From the NCBI GenBank assembly GCA_027605045.1, contig JAQFWX010000110.1, positions 1 to 64,000 on the forward strand: a DNA stretch of 64,000 nt, read 5' to 3'. The translations under genes were made by a program, and so were the position numbers. The notes beneath the pieces were generated by a model. That model did not search any database. It was not told where the DNA came from and saw only the letters and a program-made list of their open reading frames with translations. The DNA is from Phallus indusiatus (lineage: Eukaryota; Basidiomycota; Agaricomycetes; Phallales; Phallaceae). The first letter of the stretch is position 1. The number at the start of each line of letters is the position of its first letter. This document shows, one piece after another, positions 38,084 through 48,439 of the stretch.

Positions 38084-38470
38084 CAGTTGAGCTTCAAAAC
38101 GACAACGAATGACGGACCATAAATGATGACGAAGATTGGACACTAACCTGTGGATTTATTATATCTTTCTTCTCTTCAATTTCAAACATCTATGCCTAAA
38201 TCACACACTCAGTCAACAATTCGATATTCACCTATACCTTTCATTTTTCCCATATCTCCTTGCATAATATCTTTGGATCTTCAACATTGTACCATAGATT
38301 TATCATAAATGCAGTCTCATTCGTCTATGCCACTAATTCACTTATCAATACTTACAAATTGATTTGTTGTCAGATATTTGCCAATATTATAAGTGGATGG
38401 TGATATATCAGTACATGTGCTGAAGGAAGATTTCAGATCGCAACGTTTCAATACAAAATGACTGTTATAT
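38084..38470. other. Short AT-rich spacer before the mobile-element zone
   Basis: No coding sequence or repeat was recognised. It marks the transition from conserved genes to nested repeats. Confidence 0.3.
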
Positions 38471-39344
38471 ACATTGCAGCCGTTTGCAGACTAGTTTGCA
38501 CTCCGACAAGTCGCGCGTCGAATGCTCAAAAAATAGGGTCGAAAGACCGGGTTTTCCTGGCTGAACTGCTGATTGTAAAATAGGAGTATATTAGTAGAAA
38601 AAGTTTCTAAGATGTATTTCGATTTTTTGAATGCAAAAAATTATGATATTTTAGTGATCTGAAAAAAACCGGGTTCTCTGACTTTATGAGCTTTATGGGA
38701 CTGAAAGTACTAGGTGGGAAAATTGAGCATTTGCTTCTGAGTTCCTTGTGGCTCAGTGTTTAAGCTGCTGCTTCGCTTAGTTAATGCTTGGTTGTGGGTT
38801 TGATCCTGAGTCCTCTAAGTTTTTGGTTCTCAATATGCCAGTATGTCAAGAATTAAAATTAGAGTTCTTTAAAATTATTTTTCCTAATTTCAATCACACT
38901 TGGTATTTTGCATGAAATGATGCAGCCTAACATATATAATTTTTGAAAAAAAAATTGTTTGTCAACTCTGGAATGTTAAAGTTTCCAAAAAAATTGGAGG
39001 AACCTGGAGTCAAACCCACAACCAAACATTAACTAAGCGAAGCAGCAGCTTAAACACTGAGCCACAAGGAACTCAGAAGCAAATGCTCAATTTTCCCACC
39101 TAGTACCTTCAGTCCCATAAAGCTCATAAAGTCAGAGAACCCGGTTTTTTTCAGATCACTAAAATATAATTTTTTGCATTCAAAAAATCAAAATACATCT
39201 TAGAAAATTTTTCTACTAATATACTCCTATTTTACAATCAGCAGTTCAGCCAGGAAAACCTGGTCTTTCGACCCTATTTTTTGAGCATCCGATGCGCGAC
39301 TTGTCGGAGTGCAAACTAGTCTGCAAATGGCTGTAATATTTACT
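38471..39344. repeat. Fold-back (large inverted repeat) element carrying tRNA-like pol III box motifs
   Basis: The left arm (about 38475-38835) and right arm (about 38990-39342) are near-perfect inverted copies around a loop of roughly 150 bp. Both arms contain TTTGCAGACTAGTTTGCACT, the phrase TAGGGTCGAAAGACC or a close variant, and GTTCCTTGTGGCTCAGTG. Near the loop each arm has a tRNA-like block. An A-box-like TGGCTCAGTGTT (38749-38760) is followed 36 nt later by a B-box-like GGTTTGATCC (38797-38806). This suggests a tRNA-derived SINE-like unit present as an inverted pair. The A box fits TRGCNNAGYNGG poorly in its last bases. Exact ends and target duplications were not resolved. Confidence 0.75.
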
Positions 39345-39407
39345 GACAGACCCAGTGTCCAGTGAGGGTCATTTTTGGAAAATATTAATAATATTAATTT
39401 CTTGTGT

Positions 39408-40640
39408 GAATTACAGCAGTTTGCAGACTCATTTGCACTCTGACAAATCACGTGTTGGCTGCTCAAAAATAGGGTCAGAAAGACTGGTTTTTTTTTTACT
39501 CAACAGCTGATTGTAAACTAGGAGTGTATTAGTACAAAATGACAATAAGATATACTTTGATTTTTTGAAAACAAAAAAATTTCATAAATGGATGATCTGA
39601 GAAAACCCAGTTTTCTGAGTTTCTGGGATTGAAGCTACTTGTCATGATCCGATTCATGACATCACTTCCGGTAACGTTACGTAATCCATATCCGATCATT
39701 TACCGTTTATCTCCGTAATCTTATCTCACTTATGTCACTCACGATAAGACCATCGCGTTCAGTCATCCTAATCAACCTTGCAACTCGAATAGAGACGCAC
39801 CCGTCTCTCTTAACTCCTGGAACATCCGCGGAAAGGCCTTTCTAGAATATTCCACGCACGTTCCGGTTATGAGATCATAGATGACGAACGTAGGTCCATG
39901 TATGCACAGCTCTTATCCCTGCACACCTCATGTTCATCACATGAGACATCATACCCTGCATATATTGATGTAACTTACGAATCTCACGACTTGTTTGTAT
40001 TTCTCAAGTTCGGAATCTATTTCGAACTGAGCTAGAATCATTTATCTGACATGTATATAAACCCTAGCATACACGTAGATAGTTCTTCAGACTTAATATC
40101 GAACGTAGTTCGATATCTCTATAACAACTCTCCTTCTCTATTCTATTTATCATTGAACGTCGAGACCTTCCCTCGAGACTTGCAGCGACGGAAGCCATCC
40201 GTCATTGCCGAGAGCTACATCTTGAAGCCTTCTTCATTATTGTCGAGCTTGATATCATTCAATACGAGATACAGCTCGCGGCTCTCGAAGCTCGGAACGC
40301 ACATATCCGTAACGTCCTTGACGAATTCGACACTCGTGACGAACATCAGGACAAATCCTGAAGAAGACTGTCGTGGCACAATCTCTTATAGATTGAGGCC
40401 AAGTCCTGACTGTCGTCAACCAACGGTGACAGTTATTGGTGTTATATTCAGCGACTAAAATACACTATAGTATCTATTACCGTTCCCGGATATCGGTACT
40501 TGACACTACTAGATAGGAAAATTGGATAATCACTTCAGGTTCCCTGTGGCTCGGTGGTCAAGCTGGTGGCTATATCTATTATTGCTGGCTGGTTGTGAGT
40601 TTGATTGAGAGGTTTCTAATTTTTTTTTCTGAACTTGCTT
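39408..40640 (+). repeat. Second, diverged copy of the fold-back unit, split by a solo LTR
   Basis: 39408-39639 repeats the left-arm sequence of the fold-back element (GCAGTTTGCAGACT..., AAAATAGGGTCAGAAAGAC). 40506-40640 continues it (AGGAAAATTGGATAATCACTTC, then TTCCCTGTGGCTCGGTGGTC). The A-box-like TGGCTCGGTGGT at 40547-40558 is closer to the pol III consensus than in the first copy. The B-box region (GAGTTTGATTGAG) has decayed. The interruption is the 866-bp LTR at 39640-40505. Confidence 0.72.
39640..40505 (+). mobile_element. Solo LTR, 866 bp, 5-bp target duplication CTACT
   Basis: It begins TGTCATGATCC and ends GTACTTGACA, the TG...CA ends of LTR retrotransposons. It is flanked by CTACT at 39635-39639 and 40506-40510. 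A TATA-like TGTATATAAACC lies at about 40051-40062, consistent with an LTR promoter followed by R/U5. No gag-pol internal region is present, so this is a solo LTR left by recombination between the two LTRs. The 135-codon open frame at 40051-40458 lies in the expected transcribed part and looks like nothing known; I treat it as chance. Confidence 0.87.
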
Positions 40641-40655
40641 TGTATTGAATTATAC

Positions 40656-40783
40656 TGTTAGGGCTACTCAGCTCAGACTAGAGGAGGGGATCCTAAGATA
40701 TATATATTGGGAAAACACTAACTACTCACCTAGAGGGAGGGGATCCTAAGAGAACAAGCTTAGGGACCCTCACTCTAGGTACA
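40656..40783 (-). mobile_element. Fragment of solo-LTR family LTR1
   Basis: TGTTAGGGCTACTCAG followed by two CTAGAGGGAGGGGATCC-like boxes and AACAAGCTTAGGG matches, with divergence, the 3' part of the LTR1 copies at 43753, 50587, 55876 and 57781 in reverse orientation. It is cut off at 40783 by the CACTG element. Being the most diverged copy, it is probably the oldest. Confidence 0.7.
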
Positions 40784-41564
40784 CACTGGAGGCATTGTAG
40801 GGTTTAGCCAAAAAAAGGCTTCTAAGAAAATTATAGTTCGAGGTATAGACTATTGATGATTTACCAAATTGCATAATTATATTATAACTAATACTCATAT
40901 TAAAGGATTCTGGCTTGCAAAATCATCAGTATGCTGCTATTATTATCTTAGTTAAATTCTATAATTATTTTTACTTATATAACACTATGAATAACTTTCT
41001 CTATTCAGTCAAACAGTATACAAACTAAAACATATATTATTATTAACCATAGTGGAAAATTATATATTCAAGTTGATATGATTACTTGTCAATACAGTAT
41101 TTTATCATAATTTTGAGGGAGTGGGAAATATTGAGTTTCTGTGTAATTAAAACTTAAGGTCACAATTTGTGACATTAGAGTTTTCTCAAGATTTTCCAAG
41201 AATCCATGTATTATTAAGGTTTTCCCATGCATCCAAATTATAATAGAAATGTATTCTCATAATAAATATAAATAATATTTTCAGAACATTCTTCAATATG
41301 GATGATGATAATGTAAGTTTCACTCTGTTTATTATTTTACTGAATGGATAACATTGATCATGGGCTTATATGACAAAGATTTGTTACATAATTCAACCAA
41401 GATAATTATAGCAGTATACTGACCATTTTGCAAGTCAGAATCCCTTAATCTGAGTATTAGTTGTAATATGATTGTGCAATTTGATAAATCATCAATAGTC
41501 TATACCTCGAACTATAATTTTCTTAAGGTCCTTTTTTTGGCTAAACTCTACAATGTCTCCAGTG
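40784..41564. mobile_element. Non-autonomous CACTG...CAGTG element, copy A
   Basis: The left end is CACTGGAGGCATTGTAGGG and the right end is the inverse, CTACAATGTCTCCAGTG. The inverted match extends through TTTAGCC, an A/T-run and TATAGTTCGAGGTATAGACT, over roughly 90 bp. The element is 781 bp, very AT-rich and has no coding capacity. A 3-bp duplication ACA flanks it (40781-40783 and 41565-41567). CACT-type ends with a 2-3 bp target duplication are typical of the CACTA/EnSpm superfamily. It interrupts an LTR1 fragment. Confidence 0.82.
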
Positions 41565-41658
41565 ACAGCTACTATATACATAAATTTAAAACAATGACAT
41601 GGCATGTGGCCCTGACATGACTAAGTGCCAGATGCTCAAGCCAAACCTAAGTGACATG

Positions 41659-43744
41659 CACTGGAGACATTGTAGGGTTTAGCCAAAAAAAGGATCCTAA
41701 CAAAATTATGATTCAAGGCATAGGTTATTGACAATTTACCAAATTGCAAAATCATACAGTGACGCGCAAAACTGTTCACGCGCTTCCCACTTTTCATGCG
41801 CAACACGAATAACTAATTAAATAAAATAGTAAAAATTCTGAAAATATTTGTGTATATAGTTTAATATAATATCTAAATTGTTCAATATTTGTACTAAGTG
41901 TGAAAATCAGCGGTGTTCAAGATATTTGCATTTTTCTGGTACAGGTTCATATGAACAGTTTTGCACACAGTGTGAAAAAGTAGCAAATACATATATTCCA
42001 AACCTATTTCTGTGTCTCATGAGTCTAAAAAAATTATATATTGCTGATATATGTTATAATAATCTATTTCTATGATATCCATTGCCATTATTTTGTCCTG
42101 AGGCTAATTATGAAATGTTTGTGGAGACCATGCCCAGAGAGTGTCTTTACTATGCCATCATATGATTTTTCAGAAACAAAATAACATTTAATAATTGAAA
42201 TATATTTTAATATGTTAAATAATATATTAAGAATGCTTTTTGGTGAATATCATTGATCAGTTTTGGTGTTTTCATGTTAGCTACACTATCAAAAGGTCTT
42301 GTTTTAGTACTGTTCTCCAGGCTCTTGGAAGTTTTTTTTCTTTGATAAAACTACTATAATAGTTGGGAAAATATGTGTTAATTATCATAAGAATGACGTC
42401 TGTATGAGTATCCTGATGGTTTGGGCATGAACCAGGTTTTGCTGAGTATGCCAGCCCAGCCGGAGACCGGAATAATCCAGAAATACATGGCATTGAGTTG
42501 TTAAAAACTATGAGTACTTGGTCCTCAGAATACTTTTTAAAATATTTAAAAATGATATTGAAGCACTTTCATCCATTTCTAACACCCCCTCTAGTCAAAC
42601 AGGAATCATGTCAATTTCTGTGAGTAACCACCGAAGTTAAATGTTCCTCCCAGCCCATAAAAGACTGAAATAATCGTCAAACTACTTGTTATTAATTGAA
42701 GTATATTAATATAAACTGGAATACAACATTACTTTCAACATAATTAGCATCAGGACGTCTTAATATAAAAAATGGTGTGCATACAAGGAGGGCAACATGC
42801 ACTAAACACCATACAGTAATCCTCAGCATGAATTTTATTGAATAATAATTGTTCAAAACTTTATAAAGGAGTAAATTAAACATCTTTCATTAAGTTAGCA
42901 TAGCCTAAAAACTCACAGGAGTCTGGAAAAAAGGACAGAGCAGTTCTGTAGAAGAATGAAGTTTTGGCAATAATAAAACTATATATTTCCGTTATGGTTA
43001 GCATTGAAAATATTCATTCAATATAGAATATTATGTTACAAGACTATCAAAGCCAGTATTCTATAACAATTGTGGAGATAATTATATTTTTTCACTATTT
43101 TGGCCCCTCGTGCAAAACTGTTCATATGAACCTGTACCAGAAAAATGCAAATATCTTGAACACCGCTGATTTTCACACTTAGTACAAATATTGAACAATT
43201 TAGATATTATATTAAACTGTATACACAAATATTTTCAGAATTTTTACTATTTTATTTAATTAGTTATTCGTGTTGCGCATGAAAAGTGGGAAGCGCGTGA
43301 ACAGTTTTGCGCGTCACTGTATTATAACTAATACTCAGGTCAAGGGATTTTGGCTTGACAAATTGTCAGTATACTGCTATAATTATCTTGATCAAATTAT
43401 GTAATAATTCTTCATCATATAGGCCTATGATTAATGTTATCCATTCAGTAAAATAATGAATAGAATGAAACTTACATTATCATTATCTATATTGAATAAT
43501 GTTCTCAAAGTCTTTTTTATATTTATTGTGAAAATATATTTCTATTATAGTTTAGATGCATGGAAAAAGCTTAATTTTAAGCATGAGATTACACTGTGTA
43601 ATATCAGAGTTTTCCTGGGAAAACTTTAATAATACAGGGATTCCTGGAAAATCTTGAGAAAACTCTAATGTCACATATTGTGACCTCAAGTTTTAATTAC
43701 ACAGAAACTCAGTATTTCTCACTCCCTCAAAATTATGATACACA
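41659..43744. mobile_element. CACTG element copy B, truncated and split by a Tc1/mariner-like element
   Basis: 41659-41756 repeats the terminal inverted repeat (CACTGGAGACATTGTAGGG...). After the inserted element, 43322-43744 continues with interior sequence found in reverse complement in copies A and C (for example CTAATGTCACATATTGTGAC and CACTCCCTCAAAATTATGAT). The far terminus is missing: similarity stops at about 43740, a few bases before an LTR1 copy. It is non-coding. Confidence 0.75.
41757..43319. mobile_element. Tc1/mariner-like element with 210-bp terminal inverted repeats, degraded interior
   Basis: The ends are CAGTGACGCGCAAAACTG and its inverse, flanked by the TA dinucleotide (41755-41756 and 43320-43321). 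The terminal inverted repeats are 41757-41966 and 43110-43319, almost identical over 210 bp. Total length is 1,563 bp, the usual size for Tc1/mariner elements. The TA duplication and CAGT ends also fit that superfamily. The interior has no open transposase. A minus-strand stretch near 42440 reading roughly QQNLVHAQTIRIL might be a worn DDE-domain piece, but I do not rely on it. Confidence 0.8.
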
Positions 43745-43752
43745 GGGGGCAT

Positions 43753-44104
43753 TGTTAGGGCGACTCAGGGCACACACCTAGAGGAGGGAAAACCTAAGAT
43801 CTATTGAGGGGCAGCGACTAACTACTCACCTAGAGGAGGGAAAACCTAAGAGAACAAGCTTAGGTATCCCCCTCTAGGGAAAACGCATATAAGTACAGGA
43901 TACGAAGCGCTCGACTGATCCCCATGGGATCCGAGGAGATACAGACAGAAATCGAGGAAAATCGAAGAGATCGAAAAATCGAGAAAACGATGGAACTAAT
44001 GGAAACGGCAAAGTACGGGAAATGAAGGAAATCGTAACACGAAATGAAACCGAAAGAAATCGAAGAAATCGAATAATCGGAAAAGGCGCTAGCGTACCGT
44101 GACA
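43753..44104 (-). mobile_element. Solo LTR of family LTR1, 352 bp, TSD GGCAT
   Basis: In reverse orientation it begins TGTCACGGTACGCTAGC and ends GTCGCCCTAACA. It is flanked by the exact 5-bp duplication GGCAT (43748-43752 and 44105-44109). Sequence is almost identical to the copies at 50587 and 57781, so these insertions look recent. Near the end are two copies of TTAGGTTTTCCCTCCTCTAG, and the middle has repeated TCGATTTC units. The 84-99 codon open frames inside recur in every copy and are not genes. Confidence 0.87.
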
Positions 44105-45401
44105 GGCATTCCGCCAAAAATGTTGCAAAAATGTTGTAATGTGACGGAGTTATAATCAAGTATCAACAGCTGTTAAAATAATAAAGAAAGTTTTCTTTTT
44201 TTTTCACTTTCTGCATTAATAAAATTTATGTAACAATAACCAAATTTTACCCGTAAGAAATCACTTTTGAAATCCAGAAACTCAGTATCATATTTCAATG
44301 TAATAAAACCCTAGAAAAATTTTCACATTCAACACCATTTCTCTGAGTTCTTGAATTATTAATAGTGTCTGCAAGTATCTTAATAAAAATGTTATATTTG
44401 TACAATATTGATACACAAATTTCTCTCCAAGAAAAATTCTGTAAGGAGAAGTGTAAAAATTTACTTCAAAAATCGTATAAGAATCCATCGTTTCCGTTGC
44501 ATTTGCTTTGGTGAAAAAACATTGAAAAAAGCTTAATCTTTTTTATCATTTTTGTAAATCCAATCATCATACATCAATCATCATACATCAATCGCTGTAA
44601 ATTTTCAAATCTTTATTAGAGTTTCTACAATTGCAAAAATCTTACAGAAAGGGAGTCCGGAGGAATCCATAGGAATCCCGCGGACTCCTGAGATTCCTTA
44701 GGATTCCTCAAGATCCAGGAGTCTGGCAACTCATGATTAGATTGGAGAATTTCCTAAACGATACCTTCAATTTGATAATAAGGCGGTTAGAAAATATTTT
44801 TATTGATCAACCTCCCACTGGCACATACTAGTACTAGTACTAATATTAATCAACATTAGTAGCAGCGCATCATGATCAGCTGTCTCAGGGGGACATTGAT
44901 CATACAAAATAAAAAGTCATCGTTGCAACGTCCGCTATGGTAGACGTCGTCTTCACCATTCGCTTTTTTCAGAGCATGAGCGTCATTGACTGTTTTGTCG
45001 ACGTCGGTCATTTGCATGTTCTGTGGCTACATTCAATGTGCCCTCGGCGGTCAGTACGAACCCGTTAATTATACACATAACAAAAGAGTTTGTCAATCAA
45101 TTTTTTCCTGACGTGCGTCAAAAAACGACGATTTTGGTAAATATCTCAGTGTCAATACTAGACAAAATCACTCTGTATATATATTTGTATCAAAGCCAAG
45201 CATTAAAATCACATCAATCTAAACTTTATCCATATAATGTTTGGAAGCAAGCGTGTACATGTTGCTAGTCGGTATTTAAGTCAATCTGACTTTTTTAGAT
45301 ACCAATGGGGTGACCTTGGTTAAAGCGCATATAGTCAGAACAAGAATGGATATATATATGTATATAGCAACTTTACCATTCCGCTCTCTTCTGTGTCATC
45401 T
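44105..45401. other. AT-rich region without a recognised gene
   Basis: It holds short tandem repeats, such as a duplicated ATCATCATACATCA unit at about 44564-44591 and an ACTAGT repeat near 44827. A patch of GGAATCC/GGATTCC repeats occupies 44648-44712. Plus-strand frames at 45023-45268 and 45310-45627 are short; the latter is antisense to the next gene. Confidence 0.35.
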
Positions 45402-46281
45402 TCACAGCGCCGCTTTTTTCTCTATAAAAAATGAGCTTGTGCGCAAAAATGCTACTGTTATCATACTAACCCGTTTGTCACTTAATGTAGATTTCCTGGC
45501 GCTAGCTGCAGAGCTAGATTTCTCTGAAGTCGATGTCGATTGTGGGGTGTGGGACTTATTATATTTGGCGTGCAACGTTTTATGTAGACTATTCAACAGC
45601 ACTTTAGTAACCCAGCGATCCACATAAATCTGAAGTTCGGGGAACTCCTTATCCGCCTTGTAACACGCAATAGATGGAAGTACAGCAAAATGATAATGAT
45701 TACTATCTTTATAAGCTCACCTTTCGACAAATCTCTGCCACATTATTCTCACTTTGCTTGGAGAAAGACTTCGATATATCTAGATCGGATTGAATAGCCT
45801 TTCGTAAGTAGTCCTGAATATTCTGATGAGCGCTACCATGATGAATTATTCTGGATCACCTACACATACTTGTAAACCCTTGATTTTCTTATCTGGCCAA
45901 GCCAGTGTTTTCACTACTCCAACAATGCTTTGAGGTCTTGGGATAGAGTCAATCGCATTCATAGCGACGGGCGTTGGTTCCGCGCTCCGATCGGTATCAA
46001 AAGTAACACCTAGGATTAGCATCTTATCCAATCAATCAACATCAAATACTTCATTGCGACGTACTTTTATTGGAAACTGGGGATACTAAACAATGTGTTA
46101 ATGATACGAAATAAGTAATATGCAGTTGAAATACTATACCACGACCCGAAGACTGCAAGTAAGTGGAAGTCTTTGTCGTTTCTGAAATAGAATCTTCGAA
46201 TTTGGGAGTGGGACTCCTTTGCGGACTGAAAACAGTTCGAATTATTAAAGGACGGAAATAAAATGGACTCATATCAATGAG
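45402..46281 (-). CDS. Uncharacterised protein of an agaricomycete-expanded family
   Basis: Three open stretches in the same direction look like exons of one gene. The first is 46281 to about 46140 (MSPFYFRPLIIRTVFSPQ). The second is about 46018 to 45880 (GVTFDTDRSAEPTPVAMNAI...GVVKTLAWPDKKIK). The third is the C-terminal exon (CRKADKEFPELQIYVDRWVT...KTLHAKYNKS), ending with a Ser/Lys-rich tail. The pattern FPEL-x3-Y-x2-W-x3 near the end is one I associate with large families of unknown function in mushroom genomes. One splice junction (around 46030-46075) does not resolve cleanly by eye, so the gene could be damaged. No function can be assigned. Confidence 0.5.
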
Positions 46282-46671
46282 TGGGGTAAGTCCTAGTCGT
46301 GCAGACTCTAGATTTCTGAACAAAACTCAGTTAAATATGTTTCAAGCGACCACACCCGAATAAATTTAATCACCCATGAACCCATGATGATGCGGCATGT
46401 CAAAACGTGGATTCTGGGAGGCTAAAACATGGCTGACGTGGTATCAGACAGCTGACGTTACATTAATAAACAGGTAGTTCAGACCGTTACACTGATAATC
46501 GTTCGTGTGGATGGCTGTTAGGATTTGAACAAAGGGATCCGGAGAGCAGAAACACACGTACTAATATCAATTAAACTAAATTATTAAGCTGAGAGATTTG
46601 ACCCACTTATATTCCGGGGATGTCAGTCATCTGCAATTACAGGTGCATTATGCCCACCCCATCTGAACATC

Positions 46672-47355
46672 GTGGTGCCAAAGGTCAAATGGAAATATTG
46701 CTCATACAGTTATTCAAAATCTGAAAGTTTATATGATTCAGGCCAGCTTACCATTACAGGTAATTTGGATATTAATTTGATTCTGCCGGATGTCGAAACT
46801 TTCGTAAATCGACTGATAGCCAGTAGATCCAACTTCTCTAATCCTACCATGTTGCAGCATACAGCATCCGTTGGCAGGTCTGCTGCTCCAGCACATGGTC
46901 AGCAAGTTCCAATGGTGGGCTCGCATTTTGTCGGTCTTGCTGTCGACAGCAATTTCGTGAGTACGGATGGGATTGTTTCAGACGAACAAGAGGTAAATGC
47001 AATACAAATTATTTTGACGTATCAGTTGCCTGAGATTTTGCATAAGTCAACTCCGAGATTGCGAAGGAACACGCTAAGATCCGAGGTGACATCAAGGGAG
47101 TCGAGTCATGATTCAACGGATTTCACCTCTGACAATGCAAATGTGCGTCTTGATCATTCCTGCAGTCCCTCAATTGATAGTCTCAAGGTCAAAGATTCGG
47201 GGACCGTTACTTTTAATCAGTCCGAATCCAGGAGTCATAAAAGCCATTCGTACAATTTACGAAAGCGTGCTAGAATTGATTACTCTGAGAACAACTCAAG
47301 CGAAGTTGAACGATCGGGAGAGCGAAAATCAAAGAAATATAAGAGAAATACCTAA
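46672..47355 (+). CDS. Hypothetical protein, Ser-rich with basic C-terminus
   Basis: An open frame of 227 codons that starts without an in-frame ATG at its left edge, so an upstream exon or a later start is likely. It contains LPDVETFVNRLIASRSNFSN, a Gln/Gly/Ala stretch, and a long polar, Ser-rich region. It ends in a basic tail (YNLRKRARIDYSE...SGERKSKKYKRN) that could act as a nuclear localisation signal. I recognise no family. The length of the frame in AT-normal sequence is the main support. Confidence 0.4.
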   Translation: MVPKVKWKYCSYSYSKSESLYDSGQLTITGNLDINLILPDVETFVNRLIASRSNFSNPTMLQHTASVGRSAAPAHGQQVPMVGSHFVGLAVDSNFVSTDGIVSDEQEVNAIQIILTYQLPEILHKSTPRLRRNTLRSEVTSRESSHDSTDFTSDNANVRLDHSCSPSIDSLKVKDSGTVTFNQSESRSHKSHSYNLRKRARIDYSENNSSEVERSGERKSKKYKRNT

Positions 47356-48439
47356 ATTTGGAAGGGTACAGTACATTATTCACTAGTCGGATTCACAGCT
47401 CATCAGAGCAAAATTAACAGACTGAGTAATAGCGTATTTTAAAGTTAGGAGCAGCTACTATATCCAAGTAACTTGTTCTCATAGAATATCTGATAATCAC
47501 TGTATCTATGCACACGTGTGGGCTCACGGTGTCTAATAGCAGGGTGACTGGCCTGTACTGATAACTGCCTAATGTCGAAGTGGACGACTAATAGGGTAAG
47601 TCATGGCAAAACACTTGTGAAGCGTATAAGCATTCTCTCTCCCGGGCCCAGTCTTCACCTGATCGCCTCGATGACCGAGTGATCATAAAGGGCGTTCTAA
47701 CGATACATTTAATTTTTGAAGGCTGTCGTGTCGCGTGTTACCTGAGGGCTTAGTGGAGCAAGCAACAGCGCTGGGTTAATCATGATATAATCCATGTCTT
47801 CACATCTTACGTCGCATATAATTTAAATACAACCTTACATAAAAAAAAATTTCCGGAGTTAGCCCTTTGATGAATGAGATCTGTTTATGTCTTTTTTTGG
47901 CACTAGAATCACTTCTAGCTTGCTCACATTACATACACACCAGATATAACATCTCTCCAAATGCCGTTCCAGGGTCAAAGACTAAATGAATTTTTTTGTG
48001 CATTCCTGAAGGCACGATCGTTATCCACCAAAGATCCAAGATCTAGAAGACGAAAAATCAACTGATGCCGTTGACACCGAAAAACTTTTACAGGGTTATA
48101 ATGAACAAAGAAATGAGCAGGGACGTACAAAGTTGGCACCATTGTAGCTTGTGGCACACCATAGTTCTAACGCCGTCACGATTGAATCGTTCCCTCCATG
48201 TACACATGAAATCCTCATGTCTCAGTGTGTTATCATAGGAAATAATGTATATACAAGAGCTTTCTTCACACTCGTAATTTAACAAATTATTCCTTCCCCA
48301 AGCGTCAACTCAATTTCAATCTAATCGTCCTCACGAAACAAATACCCGACGCAATTCTGATGTTTTGTAAGCGCTTTTCTAAATAGTATACTGAACGATT
48401 TTTGATACTGTAATGCCTGTAGTTTAGTTGGAGTTTACA
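47356..48439. other. Intergenic stretch without a recognised gene
   Basis: Several minus-strand frames of about 60 codons exist (47975-48157, 48088-48285) but none has family features or a plausible splice pattern. Confidence 0.35.

Noticed and set aside
38736..38825. tRNA gene
   Set aside because: A and B boxes are recognisable, but I see no convincing acceptor stem or anticodon arm and the A box is degenerate, so I describe it as tRNA-like repeat sequence.
40051..40458. 135-codon open frame
   Set aside because: It lies entirely inside a solo LTR, downstream of the LTR TATA box, and resembles no protein.
42281..42493. Minus-strand frame inside the Tc1/mariner-like element as transposase remnant
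   Set aside because: Only a weak, gapped resemblance to a DDE-domain stretch in another frame; no catalytic triad visible.
43860..44159. Recurrent frames (also at 50494-50831 and 57708-58025) reading SRYASAFSDYSISSISFGF and similar
   Set aside because: They are the LTR1 sequence itself in its different copies; repetition comes from the element, not from coding selection.
44640..44715. Short GGAATCC/GGATTCC repeats as a possible CRISPR or regulatory array
   Set aside because: Units are too short and irregular, and CRISPR is not expected in a fungal nuclear genome.
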